Below, piece after piece: positions 1-7,772 of a stretch of 11,752 bases of DNA. The DNA is from Stramenopiles sp. TOSAG23-2 (Eukaryota > Sar), in NCBI GenBank assembly GCA_900128395.1, contig LT649903.1, positions 1-11,752 on the forward strand, read 5' to 3'. The notes beneath the pieces are model-generated. The model ran no database searches, had not been told where the DNA came from, and saw only the letters and a list, made by a program, of their open reading frames with translations. Each line of letters opens with the position of its first letter. Within the stretch, counting starts at the first letter, position 1. Position numbers and translations under genes: made by a program.

Positions 1-1
1 G

Positions 2-457
2 TATATTACTAGTCGTGATGTGAATGGCTACAGAGATGATATGACATTGAAAGAATACGTGAGTCAAGTCGGTAGGAGTAGTCGTGGTGGTGAATGGACA
101 CCTTTAATAATAGCTGCATTCAAAGAACATTTCCAAATAGTTAAATATTTAATTGAACAAGGTGAAGCTGATCCTAATATTGCAAATAGGTATGGAGCGA
201 ATGCATTACATTATGCAACACGTAGTAACAGTACAAATACTGAGTTGGTTGAATTGTTATTAACTCATATGTCTCCTGATAGTATTAATAAGAAGACGTT
301 CGGGGGATCCACTCCCCTGGACTATGCATATCGTAATAATCGTAGTCCAATTCGCCAAGAGATCATTGCACTTTTACGTTCAAAAGGTGGAAAAGCAAAT
401 TGTCATGATGAAAATGGTAGAAGAGTAGGAAGAGGTAATGGTGATTTAAATCATTGA
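2..457 (+). CDS. Ankyrin-repeat protein, 3' part (gene runs off the left edge)
   Basis: The frame is open from the first complete codon of the window to a TGA at 455-457, so the start lies outside. An in-frame GTG at 20 is not a credible eukaryotic start. Ankyrin units are visible: a helix pair beginning GEWTPLIIAAF and continuing IVKYLIEQGEADPN, a second beginning YGANALHYATRSN with LVELLLTHM, and a third beginning GGSTPLDYAYRNN. Ankyrin repeats mediate protein-protein binding and do not reveal a partner here. The last ~35 residues form a Gly/Lys/Arg-rich tail (RSKGGKAN, then VGRGNGDLN) that, from memory, resembles tails of diatom ankyrin families. The tail is repeated immediately downstream of the stop. 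The fold is clear; the cellular role is unknown. Confidence 0.85.
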   Translation, partial: YITSRDVNGYRDDMTLKEYVSQVGRSSRGGEWTPLIIAAFKEHFQIVKYLIEQGEADPNIANRYGANALHYATRSNSTNTELVELLLTHMSPDSINKKTFGGSTPLDYAYRNNRSPIRQEIIALLRSKGGKANCHDENGRRVGRGNGDLNH

Positions 458-628
458 AAACAAAAGATAATACGTGTGATAGTCCAATTCGCCAAGAGAT
501 CATTGCACTTTTACGTTTAAAAGGTGGAAAAGCAAATTGTTATGATGAAAATGGTAGAAATGTAGGAAGAGGTAGAGGTGATTTATAAAAATCATTTTAA
601 AAACTTTTAGCACAAGAGATAATATTTA
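344..628 (+). repeat. Tandem duplication of ankyrin gene end (two ~130-bp units)
   Basis: Unit 1 begins at 344 and unit 2 at 481, an offset of 137 bp. High identity covers the coding tail and continues with gaps past the stop codons: gattta..aatcatt..aaaa..agataata occurs in both, to about 475 and about 628. The duplication therefore includes the stop and part of the 3' flank. Confidence 0.85.
481..588 (+). pseudogene. Duplicated ankyrin C-terminal tail, outside the main frame
   Basis: A second copy of the tail exon sequence (first copy 344-448) lies 137 bp downstream. It reads as 35 codons from SPIRQEIIALLR to a TAA at 586-588. It has no start codon and sits in the -1 frame relative to the upstream gene; its own frame is open from 445, with no stop before 586. 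The two copies differ at six bases in about 105, and all six fall in four codons that change the amino acid (S to L, H to Y, R to N, N to R). It is most simply a duplicated gene end that is not translated. An alternative is a replaceable tail reached by a frameshift or by splicing from upstream. Confidence 0.6.
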
Positions 629-754
629 TATACACGCATATATAATTGCCATTTCACATCCTCTCTCCCATTGATGTACGAACACACACCACATTCGTAC
701 TGATTATACGTAAACCCTCACACTCTCACACACACACATGTTTTCTTCAATGAA
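589..754. other. Convergent spacer with CA microsatellite
   Basis: This spacer lies between the ankyrin gene end and the end of the thioesterase gene. It holds a short CA tract at about 726-739 and otherwise pyrimidine-rich, AT-rich DNA. No gene is visible. Confidence 0.6.
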
Positions 755-1531
755 TTAATAACATTTCGAAGTTTCAATATATTCATCTGTTTCCACCCAA
801 GTGCGTTCTGAGATCTTATCTTTTTGATTGGATAAATCAACACCAGAAATGGATAAGCCATCCATTTCAGCATATATTTGACCATTTTCATCCATTAATT
901 TTGCATATATATAAATTTTTCTTTTCTCAATACGTGTTATCTTCCCAGTGATACAAAGCCATGTACCAATTGTAATTGGATTTTTTAATTTCACATTGAC
1001 TTGAACCGTCGCTCCTCTCCATGGTTTTGAATGAGTCTTCTCGCAACCTAAAAATGCAATATGACCACATATATCATCCATGACACTTGTCATTGAACCA
1101 CCATGGCATAATCCTCGATGACTTTCACAATTATTACCAAAATGTACAGGTCCAGTTAATATTTTTTCATCTTTATTGTAAAAATAACATGGTATAAAAA
1201 CTGCATTATTATCTCTATTATGAATTAAATCCTTTCCTTTCCAACCGTTTTTCTCACGCCATAAGTGATCTTCCCATTCTTGCATGTATACCCTCTTATA
1301 TTTTGTCGATGTAAATAAATATTGTAACCATGTGGGAGCATCACCTTTACAAAACTTTTTATTGTTATTATTATTATTACTTGGTCTTTTTTTATTAGTA
1401 ATAGTCCCATTAGAATTACGTTTACTATAATATTTCTGAATTTGTATTCCTAGTAAAATACCGATAATTCCTGATGTTGCAATAGTATAAACTTTTTCAT
1501 TTAATAATAATAAATTTAAATTATTGCTCAT
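755..1531 (-). CDS. HotDog-fold PaaI/THEM4-like acyl-CoA thioesterase, N-terminally membrane-anchored
   Basis: This 258-residue protein begins at an ATG at 1529-1531 and ends with TAA. It has a short N-terminus, one hydrophobic segment (about residues 15-31), a basic and Asn-rich linker (35-60, with six Asn in a row), then a single HotDog domain at about 110-228. The diagnostic motif is CHGGSMTSVMDD at 142-153: His-Gly-Gly on the loop before the central helix and the Asp pair on it, as in PaaI/THEM4 thioesterases that hydrolyse acyl-CoA. Later strands are recognisable (VQVNVKLKNPI, then IYIYAKLMDENGQIYAE). The N-terminal segment could be a membrane anchor or part of an organelle-targeting signal. 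The substrate cannot be read from sequence. It lies head-to-head with the cyanophycinase-like gene, sharing a ~417-bp upstream region. Confidence 0.85.
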   Translation of the reverse strand: MSNNLNLLLLNEKVYTIATSGIIGILLGIQIQKYYSKRNSNGTITNKKRPSNNNNNNKKFCKGDAPTWLQYLFTSTKYKRVYMQEWEDHLWREKNGWKGKDLIHNRDNNAVFIPCYFYNKDEKILTGPVHFGNNCESHRGLCHGGSMTSVMDDICGHIAFLGCEKTHSKPWRGATVQVNVKLKNPITIGTWLCITGKITRIEKRKIYIYAKLMDENGQIYAEMDGLSISGVDLSNQKDKISERTWVETDEYIETSKCY

Positions 1532-1948
1532 TTTTTTATATAATAATATTATAATTTGTTAATAAAATATACTGTGTATATATATTTTTTCCACTTTTTT
1601 TTCACCAAAACGTTCAATTCCCTTTTAAAATAAACGTTATATGTATGTTTCCGTCTTATTCAATAGAAAGAGATGTCTTAAAATGTATGCAGTATATAAA
1701 ATATATGTGAATATATTGTTTATACCTCTCTTTCCGTTTGTTTATATATATTATTATTTTGTATTTTCAATATTCATCAATTTGTACGCTCCATCCTGGC
1801 CATCATCACAACAACAACATAAACAATTATATATATTACATACGCAATCTTTTGTTGTTGTATTGAATAACAAGGAAAAATTGAAAAAGATATGATTCAA
1901 AAAAAAATAAAAAAGCAAGAATATAATCATTTTTACTAAACGAAAAGA
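1532..1948. promoter_or_regulatory. Shared divergent upstream region
   Basis: These 417 bp separate the divergently transcribed thioesterase and cyanophycinase-like genes, so both promoters probably lie here. The DNA is very AT-rich, with homopolymer A and T runs near both starts. I see no single convincing TATA box or initiator. An 84-codon open frame at 1641-1895 is Tyr/Phe/Ile-rich and looks like chance AT-rich sequence. Confidence 0.45.
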
Positions 1949-3055
1949 ATGAAATTATTAACAATATTCATCATATTATTGTCCATCATCGTATTGGTAT
2001 ATGCTACTGTTGATGCTACAACTGATTATGATTATAATAATGGTGATGCTAATGTAAATGGGGCAACATTTCATTGCATTGGAAATTGCAATGAAACCAA
2101 ACCTAGGGAAAAAGATATTCGTGGGGGGACGGCATTATGTGGTGGGCATATGTATCCTGGTGTAACTAAAAATGAAGATTTAAAAGTTTACGAATGGCTT
2201 TTGGAACGTGCAAAAGGCGGTGATGTTCTTGTTTTAACTGCTGACTCTGCACCATGTGATATTTATAATAAATTTATTTATGATTTAAAACCAAAGCCAA
2301 ATAGCGTTACTACTATTTGTTTCACCAGTAGAGATGGATCTTATATTAAAAAAACGGAAGATTTAATTAAAGGTGCATCTGTTGTTTTTATTACTGGTGG
2401 TGATCAAGCAAAATATTATAACTTTTGGAAAGATACTGTTATATCTAAATACTTACCATATGTACCATTAGTAGGTGGCTCTAGTGCAGGTTTAGCTGTA
2501 CAAGGTGAATTTGTATTTACTGCATTGCATGATAGTATTGAAAGTGAAGAGGCTTTACATAATCCAATGAATGAAGCTATTACACTTACAAATCATTTTT
2601 TCAATTTACCGTTTATGTTAAATATCATAACTGATACCCATTTCTATCAAAGAGATAGAATGGGGAGATTAATAACGTTCTTAGCTAGGATTGTGAAAAA
2701 TAAATGGATACATCATCCATATTATCATAATGCAATGGGTATTGGTATTAGTGAACATACAGCTGTATTAGTTGATCATATATCTGGTAATTGTACAATA
2801 ACTGGTGATGGACCTGTATATTTCATTCGATCCAATCCATATGTAAAACGATGTAATGATGATGATTCATTAACGTATGAAGATTTATTAGTTCATAAAT
2901 GGAATGGTACATTGGTATCATCTAGTAATAATGATGACGATGGTACAGTATCATTGAAAGATTGGAAATTTTCAAAAAATGGTTGGAAACAATATAATTT
3001 ATCTGCTGTCTATGGAGAATTAAAATCTACACAGAAAAATGGTAGAATTTATTGA
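1949..3055 (+). CDS. Secreted peptidase S51 / cyanophycinase-like hydrolase
   Basis: This 368-residue protein has a clear signal peptide (hydrophobic residues 3-19, cleavage probably near 19-24) and an acidic/Asn linker before the catalytic domain (~57-295). Family landmarks are in order: GGTALCGGHMYPG (59-71), strand VLVLTADSAP, FITGGDQ (147-153), nucleophile elbow GGSSAGLAV (176-184, Ser179 the likely nucleophile), DTHFYQRDRMGRL (229-241), and GIGISEHTAVLV (264-275), where the Glu/His fit the S51 active site. Known cyanophycinases cleave cyanophycin to beta-Asp-Arg dipeptides; other S51 members are aspartyl dipeptidases. As a secreted eukaryotic protein, it may use an external polymer or isoaspartyl peptides. 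Several N-x-T/S sites (such as NCT at 281) suit an extracellular glycoprotein. The last ~75 residues are a divergent extension. Fold and active site are confident; the substrate is not known. Confidence 0.88.
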   Translation: MKLLTIFIILLSIIVLVYATVDATTDYDYNNGDANVNGATFHCIGNCNETKPREKDIRGGTALCGGHMYPGVTKNEDLKVYEWLLERAKGGDVLVLTADSAPCDIYNKFIYDLKPKPNSVTTICFTSRDGSYIKKTEDLIKGASVVFITGGDQAKYYNFWKDTVISKYLPYVPLVGGSSAGLAVQGEFVFTALHDSIESEEALHNPMNEAITLTNHFFNLPFMLNIITDTHFYQRDRMGRLITFLARIVKNKWIHHPYYHNAMGIGISEHTAVLVDHISGNCTITGDGPVYFIRSNPYVKRCNDDDSLTYEDLLVHKWNGTLVSSSNNDDDGTVSLKDWKFSKNGWKQYNLSAVYGELKSTQKNGRIY

Positions 3056-3349
3056 GAAAGAAATATGAATATTATATAAAAGAGAATAATCTTGTCTGAA
3101 ATTAATCGCGCTTTTAAATTTAAAAATTGTGTGTGTGTAATGTGTGCGTGTGGTATTGATACCTGCTGCACTGTACATGTATAAATATATATAAAAATAT
3201 ATTTTTACTAATATCATATTACTTTTAATAAAAAAATACTTTTCGGTGGTATTAAACTCCCTGTGGATATACATCATTTTAATTCAGCACCATAATATAT
3301 GTTTCCTTATATATATATTTTTCGGTTTTTGACGTGTTCTTTTCTCATT
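3056..3349. other. Convergent 3' spacer
   Basis: This spacer separates the 3' ends of the cyanophycinase-like and kelch genes. It contains a TG-rich stretch at about 3127-3151 and a possible AATAAA poly(A) signal near 3229 for the plus-strand gene. No gene is visible. Confidence 0.5.
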
Positions 3350-3762
3350 TTACAACACTACCAAACGCTCTGCATCAGTTTTTACTAATCTTGATGTACG
3401 ATCAATGGCACCTTTATCTGAATTATCATAACCACCAGTTAATACTACTTGACCACCCCATAATTCAGCACCATGTCCACTTCTATTTGTCGGTGCATAA
3501 TCACCAACATTTTTTGGTATATACCATTTTTGATTGACAACATCTAAAATATGTATTTTTATTGGTGGCATAGTTGTTGTTGTTGTTGTTGTTGTTGCTT
3601 CTACTTCTTCTTCTTTTTCTTGATCTTTTCTTTCATCATCTTTTACAGTTAACGCATTTAATTTTGATTCTACAACTTTCATATCATTTACTTTATTTTG
3701 TTGTTGTGTCGTCGTCGTCGTCGTCATTGTTGTTGTTGTTACATTGGTATTATTGCAATTCG

Positions 3763-3813
<51 letters not shown>

Positions 3814-5359
3814 CATCAGTATCAACATTCATTTTCTTCTTTTTCTTTTCTTTCGTTGTATTAGTACGTCGATCACCACCTAATATAATTAATTTATTAC
3901 CAATATATGTTATACTATGACCTTTTATATCCTTTGGTGGGCCATATTTACTTCCACCAGTAGGTACAAGTTCTTTCCATTCAAATATTAATTTATCCCC
4001 AACAGCATTTTTGTCGTTACAATACACTGTATGTATATCATGCATACCAAGACTACCAGCAAATGCCATACCACCAAAGATTAATATACCAAATGAATTT
4101 TGAGTTGCTGGTGTATTTTCAACTTTACCTTCGTAATTATTATTATTATTATTATTATTATTGTTACGAATATTATTATCATCGTTCTCTTTATTATATT
4201 TATATTTCATCAATAATTCTTGAAATTTTATACCCGATATATACATCGATGCATGTCCAAATCTACCACTACATGATTGTGGAATATTACTATTAATTTT
4301 TGGTTTCGTCCATAATACATTAATATTATCAATTGATGCTTTATATGATTTTGGTGGTGGTTGATTTTTTAATCTCATATAATCTACGAAGGTGGATTCA
4401 TTGTAAGTATCTAATATCCATAAATCACCGAAATTTTTTATACCATCTGTTGAACTACCACCACCATACATCACAATACGATGTCCATCTGATCCATCAA
4501 TATATGTACATGAATGACTGCGTCTTGGTGGTGGTAAATTTCCACGAACTTCTGGTCGAACCCATCTCCATTTAATTTTTTTAGTATTATTATTATTATT
4601 ATTATTGTTACCATCGTCATTTTGTTGAAATGGTAACATAATCACAATACTAATATGTTCTGAATATGGAAACGATGCATCTGCACCACCAATACGAAAT
4701 AATGGAGAACATGGCATTTCCGTTATTGACGATTGCCATGGTACACATGTAAATGAAAAATATCTTAATGGATTTGGTGGTACCCCAATTGCTCTTATTT
4801 TTTTCCATTTCGCAGTAGTACCTATTAAACTTGTTGTAATATCTAACTCAATATCGTGCATATTTAATTCATTAACCGTGAAAAAATAATGTCCACCAAC
4901 ACGATATAATACATGTCGACGAGTATCAATTAAAAAACTATATGTTGAACGACTTTCTTTTTTCTCTGAAATAACTGCTTTTTCAGCTGCCTTTGCTTTA
5001 ATCCATTGGATTTTATTTAAAAAATAACTACGTGTAACCATTTTTTTCCAAGAGGAAAAACCACTCGGTAAATTCATAGAATATGCACTAAAAATAACAT
5101 TTGGAACTAAACAAATTGCAAGTATACGCCATAAATTCCTATCTGCATCAATGGATGATAACGATATTAAAACATGTTTGGAAGTAATTGAAAAATTCAA
5201 CGCTAATGAGTTAAAATCTAAAAATTTACCAATATGTATAATCAATACTTCTGGTAAATAATTTAATTTTGGTTCAATAATGCCGTTATTATTATTATTA
5301 TTTTCTGTTGTTGTTTTGTTGGGTATTATTAATCTTGGTGATGTTGCTATTGTCGTCAT
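3350..5359 (-). CDS. F-box / kelch-repeat protein with Asn, Ser and Thr homopolymers
   Basis: This protein of about 669 residues starts at an ATG at 5357-5359 and ends with TAA at 3350-3352. An F-box-like segment lies at about 33-80 (LNYLPEVLIIHIGKFLDF, then a helix to NLWRIL). Kelch blades follow: a His/Tyr-Gly-Gly blade near 148-160, FRIGGAD (~221), SHSCTYIDG...RIVMYGGG (~281-301), GRFGHASMYISG...GILIFGG (~365-430), GHSITYIGNKLIILGGD (~480-496), and RSGHGAELWGGQVVLTGGYD (~628-647). F-box/kelch proteins usually act as substrate receptors of SCF ubiquitin ligases, with the propeller binding the target; that role is inferred here. Low-complexity inserts interrupt the blades: Asn tracts at ~20-25, 251-258 and 399-408, a 17-18 Ser run at ~517-534, Thr runs near 543-553 and 591-598, plus Lys- and Glu-rich stretches. 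They are microsatellite-coded and probably loop out of the propeller. Confidence 0.85.
3573..3596 (-). repeat. (GTT)8 microsatellite coding poly-Thr
   Basis: A pure GTT array on the plus strand is read as ACA/ACN Thr codons on the minus strand, in the kelch gene shortly before its last blade. Confidence 0.85.
3763..3813 (-). repeat. (TAC)17 microsatellite coding poly-Ser
   Basis: Seventeen uninterrupted TAC units on the plus strand are read on the minus strand as AGT Ser codons in the kelch gene. The purity of the repeat indicates recent replication slippage. Confidence 0.95.
4136..4163 (-). repeat. (ATT)n microsatellite coding poly-Asn
   Basis: A run of ATT/TTA units is read as AAT Asn codons on the minus strand. 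A second, similar array lies at about 4585-4606. Both sit in loops between kelch blades. Confidence 0.85.
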
Positions 5360-5374
5360 TTTTACGTGTATACC

Positions 5375-5406
5375 TATATATATATATACAGAGAGAGAGA
5401 GAGAGA
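5375..5406. repeat. (TA)n followed by (GA)8 upstream of the kelch gene
   Basis: A TA dinucleotide tract (~5375-5388) adjoins an exact GA tract (5391-5406), 16-47 bp upstream of the kelch start. On the transcribed strand this is a CT-rich then TA-rich leader or core promoter. GA/CT tracts are often promoter elements in eukaryotes, but no function is shown here. Confidence 0.8.
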
Positions 5407-5886
5407 AAATAAAAAAATATGTTTTGTTTATTATTTCAACAGATGATCAAAAGAGGGTGATATAATATTATTTTTTCTTCATACCTTCTGCGAGTGAATG
5501 GTTCACTACACACAATTATTTCTTTTTGATTTATATATTATTTTTTTGATTTTACAACTGCAAAAACGTTATAAACACATAAACACGTCTCAGCAAAAAC
5601 CCCTCCAAAACTAAAGGAACCGGGACTGGGAAAAAGCCATTTATGGGGGATAGGCAAAACAAACAAAATAATATTATACTATCAAGTATAAATAATTCCA
5701 AATGCTTTATGGGGGATAGGCAAAACAAACAAAATAATAGTATACTATCAAGTGTAAATAATTAAAATATGATAGGAACGTAAAAGTAGTAGTGTGTTGA
5801 TTTAAGTACAAAATTTACACGCAACTCGCACATATCATCCTCTAAACAAATTCAAATTCAAATTGAAACAAAACCAACCACCAACG
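5407..5886. other. AT-rich intergenic DNA
   Basis: No gene is visible in this stretch. It contains the 58-bp tandem duplication listed separately and a short less AT-rich patch at about 5585-5640 with no recognisable identity. Confidence 0.5.
5640..5763. repeat. 58-bp tandem duplication
   Basis: Units 5640-5697 and 5706-5763 begin tttatgggggataggcaaaa and differ at two positions, with an 8-bp spacer. Near identity points to recent duplication. It contains no ORF, and its function is unknown. Confidence 0.92.
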
Positions 5887-6137
5887 TTATTTATTTACAC
5901 CCGTATGATCATTACCTGCTCGATATTGCCGTACTCGCTTTATATTTGGTATGTTTAATAACCAAATTTCCAAAACATCTTCTCTGATATCTGCACATAT
6001 CGTATGTTTTAAGGAAACAGTCAAAAAAGGCACTCAAAAAATTCAGTACATTCTGGCATTTCTTGGTCCAAATCTACGTTTTCCAGATTGACCAATAATG
6101 AGGTGAATAGCATTACATCATTTAGGCCGTAATAACA
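5887..6137 (-). pseudogene. Unrecognised minus-strand gene end, spliced or frameshifted
   Basis: Two protein-like open stretches lie in different minus-strand frames. The upstream one (6137 down to a TGA at 6021-6023) reads CYYGLNDVMLFTSLLVNLEN and continues VDLDQEMPE. The downstream one ends with TAA at 5887-5889 and includes IREDVLEIWLLNIPNIKRV. Both have balanced, globular-looking composition. A 59-nt stretch from 6049 to 5991 starts GTACTG, contains pyrimidine runs and ends GTGCAG; removing it would join the two frames exactly, so a small spliceosomal intron is plausible. A single indel in a dead gene is the alternative. The same frame upstream, beyond a TAG at 6138-6140, is open to about 6350 but has a weak, biased composition, so any earlier exon is unclear. 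I do not recognise the family. Confidence 0.4.
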
Positions 6138-6329
6138 CTACGAAGGTACATTAAAGTATAATACAAAATCAGAATCTCGCGGGCTCGCGGAACCATCCGT
6201 CAACACTACTGACTCACTTCTTCTATACCCAATATTATTTTTTGTTTTTTTTAGTTCTCCTCTTCCTAAAAAACAAAAAAGAAGATACAAAATGGTATAT
6301 GTATTTTTTAGCTGGAACCTGGAACAACC

Positions 6330-6336
6330 ATATAAG
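6330..6336 (+). promoter_or_regulatory. ATATAAG TATA-like element
   Basis: ATATAAG lies about 116 bp upstream of the ATG of the two-TM gene. A matching TATATAAG sits upstream of two island genes on the other strand. In AT-rich DNA this is only suggestive. Confidence 0.25.
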
Positions 6337-6451
6337 TAAACACGAATCACAATTTCTAAATCAAAATTATTTTCATCATTCCTGAAGTATAGTTTAGTTC
6401 TTCGTCAACGCAATACGAAATCAACATCCATTGCCTGGTTACATTATAAGT

Positions 6452-7327
6452 ATGTCAACGGATGAATCGAAAGACCATAATAGTGTTGAAATAGAAGACA
6501 ATGACAGAACACTGCATAAATCTAAACCAAGGGTCGGGCAAATGTTGGCACGTTGTCACTTGACGGAGTTATCAATTGAGTCAGAGCGTTTACATACCGA
6601 GTACAGTGAAGCTAGGTATCAAGTGACATGTGCAGGGTATGATGAGCAAGAATCAAAAAATTCAAGCACCCTTCATACTTTTGGATTTATAATTTTTGGT
6701 ACTCTCGCATTAGCATGCTACATCATCAATAAGTTGCTTAACTATCAGTTACACCAAACTATGCTAGTACCCCTATGTACATTCACTATAATTGCTCTTT
6801 GGTTTATTGTTGAAAAAGCAGATGCAGATATTAAAAAAAATGAACAAACATTATCGAAAATTTTTTATGGGACAAATGCGTTTAAATTGGGTTATTTTGA
6901 TATTTGGCCATTGGCACAATTAAATGAAGGAGATGTATTCCCGTACAAAATTAGTCTATCTACAAAACCTAGCGCAATAGTACACGTTGCTTTCACGTCA
7001 GACTCGAATAAATGCGCTTTGGCAACGGAAGATATAGAATATAATACCAACAACTATCTTCAACCAGTAGATTTCAGTGTTCAAGTGCGAAACCGTGAAT
7101 ATGCTACCGCAAAAGACTCGGTTGTTGGAACATGTACTATTCATCATCGTACCATAAGTACCGATGTCGATTATTCGAATCGTCCAGCGCAAACATTGCG
7201 TATTACAATTATCAGTTTAGGCTGCGGCACCGGCGAATATCGTGGTGTATACAACCGCACCAATGGCACCGAATGCATTTGCGGTGCTCGATATTATAAA
7301 CCGCCAATAGAAGATCAAAGAGATTGA
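6452..7327 (+). CDS. Two-TM membrane protein with Calx-beta-like ectodomain
   Basis: The first in-frame ATG is at 6452, giving 291 residues; a TTG at 6431 opens the frame but is not a credible start. Residues 1-75 are hydrophilic and acidic, with a helical stretch (~35-60). Two hydrophobic segments follow at ~77-96 and ~105-120, then a helix (121-138). Residues ~165-245 resemble a Calx-beta-like beta-sandwich pattern known from many secreted repeat proteins: VHVAFTSDSNK, then DIEYNTNNYLQPVDFSVQV, then STDVDYSN. The C-terminus is Cys/Gly-rich (GCGTGEYRGVYN, then CICGARYYKPP) and looks like the start of an ephrin-receptor/GCC2-GCC3-type Cys repeat that stops early. It may be a cell-surface or virion-membrane protein. 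Codon choice is less AT-biased than in the left-hand genes. The truncated Cys repeat suggests a shortened version of a longer protein. Confidence 0.65.
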   Translation: MSTDESKDHNSVEIEDNDRTLHKSKPRVGQMLARCHLTELSIESERLHTEYSEARYQVTCAGYDEQESKNSSTLHTFGFIIFGTLALACYIINKLLNYQLHQTMLVPLCTFTIIALWFIVEKADADIKKNEQTLSKIFYGTNAFKLGYFDIWPLAQLNEGDVFPYKISLSTKPSAIVHVAFTSDSNKCALATEDIEYNTNNYLQPVDFSVQVRNREYATAKDSVVGTCTIHHRTISTDVDYSNRPAQTLRITIISLGCGTGEYRGVYNRTNGTECICGARYYKPPIEDQRD

Positions 7328-7353
7328 ATATTGCTAGTATCACCAACACAAAA

Positions 7354-7668
7354 ATGCATGTGAAACAATATAGACGACAATTGATCCAAAAGAAGAAAAA
7401 TGAATTGTTGCCAATTGTTCCTAACAAGACGGCGCCCGCCAAGAAGATTATGTTTAACGGCGGCAGTTTAAAACATTTGAAGAAGATGAAAAACATCGCT
7501 GGGAATCATGCGGAGGTCGGTCGTATTAAACGAAACAGGGAGGAGAGCCACATTCATTTGAAACGGAAAAAAGAAGAAGTAGAATTGCAGAAACAACAAA
7601 AGAAGCAAGCCCTAGAAAGACGGATTCAGAGGAGGAAATCGAAACATGCAGTGAAGGTAAAGAAATAG
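7354..7668 (+). CDS. Short Lys/Arg-rich protein, unrecognised
   Basis: An ATG at 7354 gives 104 residues. The frame opens at a TTG at 7324 that overlaps the previous stop, but ATG is the likelier start in a eukaryotic setting. The protein is strongly basic, with a predicted charged helix or coiled coil in the second half (KRKKEEVELQKQQKKQALER) and a basic C-terminus, which suggests nucleic-acid binding or a nuclear/nucleolar role. It is 26 bp downstream of the two-TM gene on the same strand. From 7530 the -1 frame is also open for 80 codons past this stop and looks at least as protein-like, so the true C-terminus may lie in that frame. I do not recognise a family. Confidence 0.5.
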   Translation: MHVKQYRRQLIQKKKNELLPIVPNKTAPAKKIMFNGGSLKHLKKMKNIAGNHAEVGRIKRNREESHIHLKRKKEEVELQKQQKKQALERRIQRRKSKHAVKVKK

Positions 7669-7772
7669 GATCAGAAAAGAGGAAGCTTTTTAAAAAACAC
7701 ATGGATTTTACTAAAGTAGCAAGCAAAAGTAGACAAAACAGCATATATTTAAATAGATTTACAGAAAAATAA
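7530..7772 (+). other. -1 frame continuation overlapping the basic ORF and the methyltransferase end
   Basis: This 80-codon open stretch begins after a TAA at 7527-7529 and ends at a TAA at 7770-7772. It has no ATG until codon 58. Its second half is highly protein-like (TDSEEEIETCSEGKEIGSEK, then FKKHMDFTKVASKSRQNSIY). It lies in the -1 frame of the basic ORF and overlaps the 3' end of the convergent methyltransferase by 14 bp. A one-base indel, for instance in the A6 run at about 7566-7571, or ribosomal frameshifting would connect it to the basic ORF. Confidence 0.4.

Noticed and set aside
1641-1895. 84-codon plus-strand ORF between the thioesterase and cyanophycinase-like genes
   Set aside because: Its composition is dominated by Tyr, Phe, Ile and Leu from AT-rich DNA, there is no motif, and it lies in the shared promoter region.
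3574-3883. Plus-strand ORFs of poly-Leu, poly-Tyr and poly-Thr
   Set aside because: They are antisense readings of the kelch gene's microsatellites.
5944-5967. Small hairpin atttggt / accaaat
   Set aside because: A 7-bp stem in AT-rich DNA is expected by chance, and it overlaps the candidate coding segment.
6138-6350. 70-codon minus-strand ORF as an independent gene
   Set aside because: Biased composition from homopolymer runs and no motif. It continues, after a TAG, in the frame of the decayed or spliced gene, so at best it is part of that locus.
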